7,096 nucleotides of DNA, taken from NCBI GenBank assembly GCA_017648425.1, contig JAGCJD010000182.1:1-7096 (forward strand), given 5' to 3'. This document shows positions 1 to 6,079 of the stretch, piece after piece. The translations under genes and the position numbers were made by a program. This DNA comes from Clostridia bacterium (GTDB taxonomy: Bacteria > Bacillota > Clostridia > Oscillospirales > CAG-272). Under the pieces are notes generated by a model. The model searched no databases, was not told where the DNA came from, and worked only from the letters and a program-made list of their open reading frames with translations. How positions within the stretch are numbered: position 1 is the first letter of the stretch; the number at the start of each line of letters is the position of its first letter.

Positions 1-44
1 GCAAAAAAATTATTAAGGTCAGAGTGTATTATAAAATTTCTCAT
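1..44 (-). CDS. dinB: Y-family DNA polymerase (DinB/Pol IV type), N-terminal fragment cut by window edge
   Basis: Reading the minus strand from the ATG at 44 gives MRNFIIHSDLNNFF, then a codon beginning GC that fits alanine, with no stop before the edge. The HSDLNNFF block matches the first conserved motif of Y-family polymerases (typically HxDxxxFFASVE or HSDLNNFYASVE), whose aspartate (here D9) is a catalytic metal ligand. These enzymes copy past damaged template bases with low fidelity. The start is supported by a GGTGAGGG ribosome binding site (49-56) just upstream and by a consensus promoter with a LexA box in the right orientation. The gene diverges from uvrB, giving a damage-tolerance and a damage-repair gene back to back. 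Only 14 full codons are visible, so the subfamily (DinB, or another Y-family type such as UmuC-like) and the integrity of the gene cannot be judged; the symbol is provisional. Confidence 0.72.
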   Translation of the reverse strand, partial: MRNFIIHSDLNNFF

Positions 45-48
45 TTAT

Positions 49-56
49 CCCTCACC
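49..56 (-). promoter_or_regulatory. Ribosome binding site of the divergent polymerase gene
   Basis: On the minus strand the sequence reads GGTGAGGG, followed by ATAA and the ATG at 44. GGTGA matches the 3' part of the Shine-Dalgarno consensus (AGGAGGTGA) and leaves 7 nt before the start codon. It helps decide that the short minus-strand reading frame is a real gene start. Confidence 0.65.
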
Positions 57-58
57 AT

Positions 59-76
59 ATAGAACATATGTTCTAT
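59..76. promoter_or_regulatory. LexA (SOS) operator, 18-bp perfect palindrome
   Basis: The sequence ATAGAACATATGTTCTAT is a perfect palindrome. Its core at 62-73 is GAAC-ATAT-GTTC, an exact match to the GAAC-N4-GTTC half-site spacing of the Gram-positive LexA/DinR box (consensus CGAACRNRYGTTCG). The outer C/G of that consensus is replaced by A/T. It lies at the predicted transcription start of the leftward polymerase gene (around 73), a classic position for repression by blocking RNA polymerase. It is about 90 bp upstream of the -10 element of uvrB. LexA binding is inferred from the sequence; the palindrome itself is certain. Confidence 0.85.
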
Positions 77-79
77 GTT

Positions 80-108
80 ATTATACTATATTGTCTTAAA
101 AAAGTCAA
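80..108 (-). promoter_or_regulatory. Sigma-A-type promoter of the divergent Y-family polymerase gene
   Basis: On the minus strand there is a -35 element TTGACT (103-108), a 17-bp spacer (86-102) and a perfect -10 TATAAT (80-85). The spacing is ideal and 11 of 12 positions match consensus. Transcription should begin near 73, inside the LexA palindrome, leaving a leader of about 30 nt before the ATG at 44. A strong promoter covered by an SOS operator is the usual design for a damage-induced gene that is silent otherwise. Confidence 0.82.
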
Positions 109-161
109 TATCAATAAATAAAAAATTAAATTTGTTACCACTTTATTTATTAATAATTTTG

Positions 162-170
162 TGATATAAT
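162..170 (+). promoter_or_regulatory. Extended -10 promoter of uvrB (uvrBA)
   Basis: TGATATAAT is a perfect extended -10 element (TG-N-TATAAT, with TATAAT at 165-170). At a 17-bp distance upstream the -35 region is only TTTATT (142-147), a poor match, which an extended -10 can tolerate. Transcription would start near 177, giving a leader of about 33 nt to the uvrB ATG. No GAAC-N4-GTTC box overlaps this promoter. Confidence 0.7.
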
Positions 171-192
171 ATATAGTGCACATATATTTGAG

Positions 193-199
193 AAAGGAG
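193..199 (+). promoter_or_regulatory. Ribosome binding site of uvrB
   Basis: AAAGGAG lies 10 nt before the ATG at 210. It is the only purine-rich Shine-Dalgarno match in the leader and supports this start codon. Confidence 0.75.
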
Positions 200-209
200 C
201 GTAGCTTTA

Positions 210-2180
210 ATGAAAGAGTCCAAATTCAAATTGCATTCGGATTTTATGCCGAGCGGTGACCAGCCACAAGCTATTGAAGAGCTTGTAAAAGGAATAAATT
301 CAAACAAAAGATATCAAACATTGCTTGGCGTTACAGGCTCGGGAAAAACATTCACCATGGCAAATGTTATAGCAAAGACAAACAAGCCCACTCTTGTTCT
401 TGCGCACAATAAGACATTGGCTGCACAGCTATGCTCTGAGTTCAGGGAGCTTTTTCCTGAAAATGCGGTTGAATATTTCGTATCATATTATGACTATTAT
501 CAGCCTGAGGCATATATTCCCGGAAAGGATATGTATATAGAAAAGGACGCCTTGGTAAATGACGAGATAGATATGTTGCGTCACAGCGCTACATCATCGC
601 TTCTTGAACGGCGCGATGTTATAATAGTTTCCAGCGTTTCATGCATATATTCGCTCGGTGATCCCGAGGAATACAAAAATCTCGTATTGGCGCTTAGAAC
701 AGGAATGGAGCTTTCCCGTGATGAGCTTATAAAAAGACTTGTTAAAATAAGCTATGACAGAAACGACCTTTCACTTGAAAGAGATAAATTCAGAGTTCAG
801 GGGGATACGATAGATATAGTTCCCGCAAGCATGAGAGATACCGCAATTCGTGTTGAATTTTTCGGAGATGAGATAGACAGAATTGCACAGATAAACATAG
901 TAACGGGTGAAATAGTCAGAATATTGAGCTATATAGCAATATATCCTGCAACACACTATGCCGTATCAGATGAAAAGAAGGAACGCGCGCTCAACGAAAT
1001 AATGCGTGAAATGATAGAACGCCGTGAATACTTTTTAAGCGAAGGAAAGCTTATAGAAGCTCAACGAATTGAGGAGCGCGTAAAATACGATATTGAAATG
1101 CTACGCGAGGTAGGGTTCTGCTCGGGAGTAGAAAACTATTCCCGCATATTATCAGGGCGTCCCGAGGGTTCAACACCACACACGCTGTTGGATTATTTTC
1201 CTGACGACTTTCTCTTATTTGTTGACGAATCACATGTTACCATACCACAAGTTAGAGGTATGAGCGGAGGAGATTCTGCAAGAAAGAAAAATCTAGTAGA
1301 ATACGGTTTTCGTCTACCAAGCGCATTTGACAACAGACCTTTGTTTTTTGAGGAATTTGAGTCAAAATTAAATCAAGTAATTTTTGTCAGCGCAACACCT
1401 GGTGATTTTGAGGGCGAGGTGTCGGAATCGGTAACTGAGCAGCTTATTCGCCCAACAGGACTAGTAGATCCCGAAGTAGAGGTCAGACCAATCGAAGGAC
1501 AAGTTGACGATCTTATTGGAGAGATAAGAAAAAGGACCGAAAAGAACGAGCGCGTTCTTGTTACAACTCTCACACGAAAAATGGCGGAGGATCTTACCGA
1601 ATATCTTGAAGGTAATGGTATAAAGGTAAAATATATACACTTTAATATTGATACTATCGAAAGAATGCAGATAATCCGAGATCTAAGACTTGGTGTTTTT
1701 GATGTCTTAGTTGGTATAAACCTTTTAAGAGAAGGCTTAGACATACCAGAAGTGTCACTTGTTGCCATTCTTGATGCGGATAAGGAAGGCTTTTTGCGCG
1801 CAGAACGAAGCTTGATACAAACGATTGGTCGTGCCGCAAGAAACGCAGACGGCAAAGTTATTATGTATGCCGATAAGATAACTGGCTCAATGGAGCGTGC
1901 TATCAGCGAAACAAATCGCCGCCGTACAGTTCAAACAGATTATAACAAGCAACATGGAATAATTCCAAAAACTATCAAAAAAGATGTCCGCGATATAATT
2001 GAAATAGGTCATAAAGAGGATAAATCAGAAAATCTGAAAAAGCTCAAAAAGCTTTCGTTCGCAGAAAAAGAAAAACTTATTGCAGAGTTGCAAAAGCAGA
2101 TGAAGGACGCCTCCAGAAGATTAGAGTTCGAGCAGGCGGCATTTATAAGAGATAGGATAAAAGAAATACGCGAACAATAA
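210..2180 (+). CDS. uvrB: UvrABC system protein B (excinuclease ABC subunit B)
   Basis: UvrB is the damage-verifying helicase-like subunit of nucleotide excision repair. UvrA loads it on DNA, it threads a strand behind a beta-hairpin, then recruits UvrC for incision. The 656-residue product is of normal family length. Visible motifs in order: Walker A GVTGSGKT (40-47); the beta-hairpin region with YYDYYQPEAY (93-102) and EKDALVNDEIDMLRHSAT (111-128); the UvrA-binding domain 2 (about 155-250); Walker B DESH (339-342); SATP motif III (394-397); GINLLREGLDIPE motif V (502-514); QTIGRAARN motif VI with its arginine fingers (537-545); and a C-terminal UVR domain (about 621-655, with LEFEQAAFIRDRI) that binds UvrC. 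Motif IV reads YIHFNIDTIER (475-485) where the family usually has LHSDIDT or LHSEIDT, a double substitution in a normally conserved spot. The reading frame is uninterrupted. It is followed 8 nt later by uvrA, so the two are probably co-transcribed. Confidence 0.98.
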   Translation: MKESKFKLHSDFMPSGDQPQAIEELVKGINSNKRYQTLLGVTGSGKTFTMANVIAKTNKPTLVLAHNKTLAAQLCSEFRELFPENAVEYFVSYYDYYQPEAYIPGKDMYIEKDALVNDEIDMLRHSATSSLLERRDVIIVSSVSCIYSLGDPEEYKNLVLALRTGMELSRDELIKRLVKISYDRNDLSLERDKFRVQGDTIDIVPASMRDTAIRVEFFGDEIDRIAQINIVTGEIVRILSYIAIYPATHYAVSDEKKERALNEIMREMIERREYFLSEGKLIEAQRIEERVKYDIEMLREVGFCSGVENYSRILSGRPEGSTPHTLLDYFPDDFLLFVDESHVTIPQVRGMSGGDSARKKNLVEYGFRLPSAFDNRPLFFEEFESKLNQVIFVSATPGDFEGEVSESVTEQLIRPTGLVDPEVEVRPIEGQVDDLIGEIRKRTEKNERVLVTTLTRKMAEDLTEYLEGNGIKVKYIHFNIDTIERMQIIRDLRLGVFDVLVGINLLREGLDIPEVSLVAILDADKEGFLRAERSLIQTIGRAARNADGKVIMYADKITGSMERAISETNRRRTVQTDYNKQHGIIPKTIKKDVRDIIEIGHKEDKSENLKKLKKLSFAEKEKLIAELQKQMKDASRRLEFEQAAFIRDRIKEIREQ

Positions 2181-2184
2181 GGAG
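2179..2184 (+). promoter_or_regulatory. Ribosome binding site of uvrA overlapping the uvrB stop
   Basis: AAGGAG includes the last two bases of the uvrB stop codon TAA (2178-2180) and lies 4 nt before the uvrA ATG at 2189. Spacing is tight but workable. The overlap suggests that ribosomes ending on uvrB help start uvrA, keeping the two partners in proportion. Confidence 0.7.
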
Positions 2185-2188
2185 AAAA

Positions 2189-5020
2189 ATGACACACTCA
2201 ATAGTTATTAAAGGCGCAAAAGTACACAATTTAAAAAACATTGATGTCGAGATCCCTAGAGATAAGCTTGTGATCTTAACAGGTCTTTCCGGCTCGGGAA
2301 AATCCTCATTGGCATTTGATACTATATATGCCGAGGGACACAGGCGCTTTGTTGAATCTCTTTCCTCATACGCAAGACAATTTCTAGGTCAATTGGATAA
2401 GCCCGATGTTGATATGATCGAGGGTCTGTCACCTGCAATAGCAATAGATCAAAAAACAACATCAAAGAACCCTCGCTCAACCGTAGGTACAGTAACGGAA
2501 ATATATGATTATCTGCGCTTGCTGTATGCTCGCATAGGTATACCACATTGTCCTATATGCGGAAAGGAAATAAAGCGGCAAACCACCGAATCAATAATTG
2601 AAAAAGTTATGGAATTAAATGACGGAGAGCGCTTTATGGTACTTGCGCCCGTTGTTCGTTCGCAAAAGGGAATGCACGAAAAGGTATTTTCCAATGCAAA
2701 AAAAAGCGGTTATGTAAGAGCAAGGGTTGACGGAAGCATTTACGAGTTATCTGAGAATATAACTCTTGATAAAAACAAAAAGCATAATGTTGAAATAATC
2801 GTTGACAGACTTGTTATGAGAGGTGATCTTCGTTCTCGTCTGTCAGATTCAATTGAAAATGCTTTGAGACTTGCTGACGGTCATTTAATAATTGCCACCG
2901 TACCTCGTAACGGAGAACCGCAGGAAATGGAGTTTTCACAAAGCTATGCCTGCGAAGAGCACGACATTTCCTTCGGTGAGCTTGAACCAAGAATGTTTTC
3001 CTTCAACAATCCCGCGGGTGCGTGTCCTCATTGTTCAGGTCTTGGAGAAATGAGGCGCGTCGCGATAGATAGATTGATACCTGACGATAGACTTTCACTT
3101 CGTCAGGGCGCTATTGCCGTAAACGGTTTTAAAACTATGGACGAGCAGAGTTGGAATGGTCCTCTCATTATTGAGGTTGGAAAAAAGTACGGCTTTGATA
3201 TAGATATGCCAATAAGTGAATTTTCCAAGCAGGCGTATGATGCTCTTATGTTTGGCACGGGAGCTGAGCTTTACAGCGTTACCCGTTGGTTTGGCGGGGC
3301 AGAGCACAATCAAAAGGTTCATTTTGACGGCATTGTAAAAATGCTGGATATGCGCATTCAGCAAGGTGGGAATGACGATTACTACGAACAATTTATTGAG
3401 GAAGCGCCTTGTCCTCAATGTAATGGTCAAAGACTTAACCCCAATATTCTTGCAATAACAGTAGGAGATAAAAACATTGACGAGTTTTGCAGACTTTCGG
3501 TAGAAGCTGCTCTTGATTTTATTGAAGCATTTGAGCCTGACGGTACTAAAAAACTAATCTCCGCCGAAATAATCAAGGAAATAAGAGCAAGACTTGGCTT
3601 TTTAAAGAGCGTAGGGCTTGAATACCTGACACTTTCACGAAAATCAGGCTCACTGTCCGGTGGTGAGGCGCAAAGAATACGACTTGCAACTCAAATAGGA
3701 TCTGCTTTGGTTGGAGTGTTATATATTCTTGATGAGCCTAGCATTGGATTGCACCCGAGAGATAATTCCAAGCTTATAGCAACTTTAAAAAAGCTTCGTG
3801 ATATTGGAAACACCGTGATTGTGGTTGAGCATGACGATGAAACAATGCTTGAATCCGACTATATCGTAGATATAGGTCCCGGAGCGGGAATACACGGAGG
3901 GGAAATAGTTTCTGTCGGAGCTCCCAAGGATATAATGAAAGATCCTAAATCAATTACAGGAGCATATCTTTCACGCAGAAAGGTCATTGAGATACCCAAG
4001 TATAGAAGAACAGGTAACGGCTCTTATCTTGAAGTGATAGGAGCGTTTGAGCATAATTTAAAAAATATTGATGTTTCGATACCTCTTGGCACATTCACTT
4101 GCATTACAGGGGTATCAGGCTCAGGAAAATCCTCACTCGTAAACGGAATTATTGCTCCAACTCTTTCCCGTGAACTAAACAATGCAATACGCGCATCCGG
4201 TAAATACAAGCGTATCAATGGAATAGAAAATCTCGACAAGATAATAGTTATAGACCAAAGTCCAATTGGAAGAACACCTCGTTCAAACCCCGCAACATAT
4301 ACGGGATTATTTACTGAAATAAGAGAACTGTTTGCAAGAACCGCAGACGCTAATGCAAAAGGATATAAGGCAGGACGCTTTTCATTCAATGTACGAGGCG
4401 GTCGATGCGAGGAATGCGAAGGAGACGGTGTTAAAAAGATTGAAATGCACTTTTTGCCTGATGTTTATGTAACATGTGATGTATGCCACGGAAAAAGATA
4501 TAATCGAGACACCTTAGAGGTCAAGTTTAAGGACAAAAACATATCAGATGTTTTAAACATGACAGTTGAGGAAGCATTGTTGTTCTTTGACGGAATACCG
4601 AAAATAAAACAGAAACTTCAAACATTATACGATGTCGGACTCGGCTATATCAAAATTGGTCAGTCATCTACAACAGTATCAGGAGGAGAAGCGCAACGCG
4701 TAAAGCTCGCAACGGAGCTTTCAAAGCGCGGAACAGGAAAAACTCTCTATATTCTTGACGAGCCCACAACCGGACTGCACACCGATGATGTTGCAACACT
4801 TATTAAGGTTTTGCAAAGGCTTTGCGATTCAGGAAACACCTTACTTGTTATTGAACACAACCTTGATGTCATAAAGACCGCAGACTATATTATCGACCTA
4901 GGTCCCGAGGGTGGTGACAAGGGAGGAACTGTTGTCGCAAAAGGAACACCAGAGCAGGTGTCAATGTGTAAAAGCTCTTATACAGGTCAATATCTGAATA
5001 AAATATTGCATAATCAATGA
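2189..5020 (+). CDS. uvrA: UvrABC system protein A (excinuclease ABC subunit A)
   Basis: UvrA is the dimeric, DNA-bound ABC-type ATPase that finds helix-distorting lesions and hands them to UvrB. The 943-residue product has the full two-cassette layout. Cassette 1: Walker A GLSGSGKSS (32-40), signature LSGGEAQR (489-496), Walker B LYILDEPSIGLH (511-522), H-loop VEH (546-548). Cassette 2: Walker A GVSGSGKSS (641-649), signature VSGGEAQR (830-837, V for the usual L), Walker B LYILDEPTTGLH (853-864), H-loop IEH (888-890). The second zinc module is canonical, C740-x2-C743 with C763-x2-C766. The first is C255-x2-H258 with C279-x2-C282, so histidine seems to replace one cysteine. Further CxxC pairs are at 121-124 and 408-411. 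Length and motifs indicate a functional housekeeping UvrA, not a shortened class II paralogue. It sits directly behind uvrB; no clear intrinsic terminator follows. Confidence 0.98.
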   Translation: MTHSIVIKGAKVHNLKNIDVEIPRDKLVILTGLSGSGKSSLAFDTIYAEGHRRFVESLSSYARQFLGQLDKPDVDMIEGLSPAIAIDQKTTSKNPRSTVGTVTEIYDYLRLLYARIGIPHCPICGKEIKRQTTESIIEKVMELNDGERFMVLAPVVRSQKGMHEKVFSNAKKSGYVRARVDGSIYELSENITLDKNKKHNVEIIVDRLVMRGDLRSRLSDSIENALRLADGHLIIATVPRNGEPQEMEFSQSYACEEHDISFGELEPRMFSFNNPAGACPHCSGLGEMRRVAIDRLIPDDRLSLRQGAIAVNGFKTMDEQSWNGPLIIEVGKKYGFDIDMPISEFSKQAYDALMFGTGAELYSVTRWFGGAEHNQKVHFDGIVKMLDMRIQQGGNDDYYEQFIEEAPCPQCNGQRLNPNILAITVGDKNIDEFCRLSVEAALDFIEAFEPDGTKKLISAEIIKEIRARLGFLKSVGLEYLTLSRKSGSLSGGEAQRIRLATQIGSALVGVLYILDEPSIGLHPRDNSKLIATLKKLRDIGNTVIVVEHDDETMLESDYIVDIGPGAGIHGGEIVSVGAPKDIMKDPKSITGAYLSRRKVIEIPKYRRTGNGSYLEVIGAFEHNLKNIDVSIPLGTFTCITGVSGSGKSSLVNGIIAPTLSRELNNAIRASGKYKRINGIENLDKIIVIDQSPIGRTPRSNPATYTGLFTEIRELFARTADANAKGYKAGRFSFNVRGGRCEECEGDGVKKIEMHFLPDVYVTCDVCHGKRYNRDTLEVKFKDKNISDVLNMTVEEALLFFDGIPKIKQKLQTLYDVGLGYIKIGQSSTTVSGGEAQRVKLATELSKRGTGKTLYILDEPTTGLHTDDVATLIKVLQRLCDSGNTLLVIEHNLDVIKTADYIIDLGPEGGDKGGTVVAKGTPEQVSMCKSSYTGQYLNKILHNQ

Positions 5021-5037
5021 AAATATACACGCGTTTA

Positions 5038-5080
5038 GTCATTTTAATCAATAGAGCGTCTTTTTGATTGACAAAATGAC
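5038..5080 (+). repeat. Imperfect inverted repeat (hairpin) downstream of uvrA
   Basis: GTCATTTT (5038-5045) pairs perfectly with AAAATGAC (5073-5080), and AATCAA (5046-5051) pairs with TTGATT (5064-5069). A 3-nt bulge (GAC, 5070-5072) and a 12-nt loop remain. The stem is AT-rich and no U-tract follows it (next bases GATAAGCT), so it is not a convincing intrinsic terminator. It may be an mRNA 3'-end structure of uvrBA or a protein-binding site. The right arm contains one copy of a duplicated ATTGACAAAA. Confidence 0.45.
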
Positions 5081-5089
5081 GATAAGCTA

Positions 5090-5118
5090 TTGACAAAAAT
5101 ATCAATTTAATGTATAAT
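5090..5118 (+). promoter_or_regulatory. Strong sigma-A-type promoter of the amino acid transporter operon
   Basis: TTGACA (5090-5095), a 17-bp spacer (5096-5112) and TATAAT (5113-5118) form a fully consensus promoter. Transcription would begin near 5125, giving a leader of about 37 nt, too short for a riboswitch or T-box. A second TTGACA (5068-5073) lies 22 bp upstream without a matching -10 element. Confidence 0.85.
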
Positions 5119-5147
5119 TATCAAAGTACAAAATAAAAATTTCATTT

Positions 5148-5153
5148 GGAGGA
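5148..5153 (+). promoter_or_regulatory. Ribosome binding site of the binding-protein gene
   Basis: GGAGGA lies 8 nt before the ATG at 5162, a near-ideal Shine-Dalgarno sequence at ideal spacing. With the consensus promoter it points to high expression. Confidence 0.8.
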
Positions 5154-5161
5154 TATTAAAA

Positions 5162-5998
5162 ATGAAGAAAATTATTAGTATTGCATTAGCATTATTTATG
5201 ATCGTTTTGGGAATGAGTGTTTTTTCCTCTTGTTCCAAAAAAGATAATGTTCTTGTAATGGCAACCAATGCAGCTTTCCCGCCTTACGAATATGTTGAAG
5301 GCAATGAGTTTGTTGGTATCGATGTTGAGATCGCTACTGCTATAGCAGAAAAGCTTGGCATGGAGCTTCAGATCGAAGATGTTGAGTTTGGTTCAATTAT
5401 CGGCGGAGTTGCCGAGGGTAAGTATGACATGGGTATGGCAGGTCTTACCGTAACCGAGGTTCGTAAGCAGAGCGTTAATTTCTCTGACACATACGCAACC
5501 GGAATTCAGGTCATAATTGTTAACTATGGTTCTTCCATCAACACCCTCGATGATATTTTCGTATTTGACGATGAGGGTAACCCCACTGCTTTGAAGAATG
5601 CTAATCTTAAAGTTGGCGTACAGCAGGACACAACCGGTGATATTTATTCTTCCGACGATATCACAAATTGGGGCTTTAATGACATTGAGGAAGACGGAAC
5701 TGTTACTACCGACCGTGTAGTTCGCTACAAGACCGGCGCAGAGGCAGTTGAGGCTCTCAAGAGCAACAAGGTAGATATGGTTATTATTGATAACGAGCCC
5801 GCTAAATCCTTTGTTAACGCAAACGATAGCATTCACATTCTTGATGGTGATAACGAATATGCAGTAGAGGATTACGCTATCTGTGTTGCTAAGGGCAACG
5901 ATGAGCTTCTCGATAAGATCAATCAGGCTTTGAAGGAACTCAAAGAAGACGGAACGATTGATAAGATCGTAAACAAGTATATCAACAGCGGCAACTGA
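5162..5998 (+). CDS. Amino acid ABC transporter substrate-binding lipoprotein (SBP family 3)
   Basis: This 278-residue protein would capture an amino acid outside the membrane and deliver it to the permease encoded next. Residues 1-23 form a lipoprotein signal: MKK, a hydrophobic stretch, then FSSC with C24 as the likely lipid-anchored cysteine (the Phe at -3 is less usual than Leu). The mature part shows the family 3 hallmarks: FPPYEY (39-44), GIDVEIATAIAEKLG (52-66), the AGLTVTEVRKQSVNFS block (93-108) whose R101 normally grips the ligand carboxylate, QDTTGD (155-160), and IIDNEP (208-213) whose D210 normally binds the ligand amino group. These residues indicate an alpha-amino acid ligand, but the specific one cannot be read off. 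Two stretches look longer than in common relatives: about 132-146 before the second lobe strand, and 163-184. Lysine codons are mostly AAG, unlike the AAA-rich neighbours, fitting high expression. A strong promoter and Shine-Dalgarno site precede it. Confidence 0.93.
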   Translation: MKKIISIALALFMIVLGMSVFSSCSKKDNVLVMATNAAFPPYEYVEGNEFVGIDVEIATAIAEKLGMELQIEDVEFGSIIGGVAEGKYDMGMAGLTVTEVRKQSVNFSDTYATGIQVIIVNYGSSINTLDDIFVFDDEGNPTALKNANLKVGVQQDTTGDIYSSDDITNWGFNDIEEDGTVTTDRVVRYKTGAEAVEALKSNKVDMVIIDNEPAKSFVNANDSIHILDGDNEYAVEDYAICVAKGNDELLDKINQALKELKEDGTIDKIVNKYINSGN

Positions 5999-6015
5999 TC
6001 TAAACTATATTTAAA

Positions 6016-6053
6016 AAATAGGTTATCGCGCCTCATGGTGCGATAACCTATTT
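6016..6053 (+). terminator. Stable intergenic hairpin between binding protein and permease genes (attenuator or mRNA-stabilising)
   Basis: The arms 6016-6032 and 6037-6053 form a 17-bp stem: 14 perfect pairs (AAATAGGTTATCGC with its complement), one G-U pair, two G-C pairs, and a TCAT tetraloop. It begins 18 nt after the stop of the binding-protein gene and ends 26 nt before the permease ATG. Only three T residues close the stem on the plus strand, followed by AATGCG, so it is at best a leaky terminator. On the minus strand the stem is followed by six T residues (complement of 6013-6018), although no minus-strand gene is present to end there. In binding-protein operons such hairpins commonly protect the upstream mRNA and lower expression of the membrane components; that role is inferred here. 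Confidence 0.75.
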
Positions 6054-6068
6054 AATGCGTTAAATTAT

Positions 6069-6074
6069 AAGGAG
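6069..6074 (+). promoter_or_regulatory. Ribosome binding site of the permease gene
   Basis: AAGGAG lies 5 nt before the ATG at 6080 and supports that start. No separate promoter is evident between the hairpin and this gene, so expression should depend on read-through past the hairpin. Confidence 0.7.
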
Positions 6075-6079
6075 CTACG

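Noticed and set aside
82..119. Possible extra rightward promoters near the LexA box (TATACT at 82-87; TTGTCT at 91-96 with ATAAAT at 114-119)
   Set aside because: The first has no usable -35 element at the right distance and the second has a poor -10 element; the extended -10 at 162-170 is much better placed for uvrB.
113..151. 10-bp inverted repeat AATAAATAAA / TTTATTTATT upstream of uvrB
   Set aside because: It is made only of A and T in a very AT-rich spacer, so chance is a sufficient explanation and no known operator matches it.
1542..1559. Inverted repeat AAGAAC-N6-GTTCTT inside uvrB, resembling a LexA box
   Set aside because: The half-site spacing is 6 nt rather than the required 4, and the bases encode conserved-looking UvrB residues, so it is likely a coding coincidence.
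1373..1855. Long minus-strand open frame (160 codons) within uvrB, and similar frames opposite uvrA (4024-4389) and the binding protein (5393-5836)
   Set aside because: They lie opposite highly conserved coding sequence, and their low-complexity products resemble no protein I know, so they are antisense shadows.
5029..5065. Possible uvrA terminator formed by ACGC (5029-5032) and GCGT (5056-5059) before five T residues
   Set aside because: The stem is only 4 bp with a 23-nt loop, too weak to call as an intrinsic terminator.
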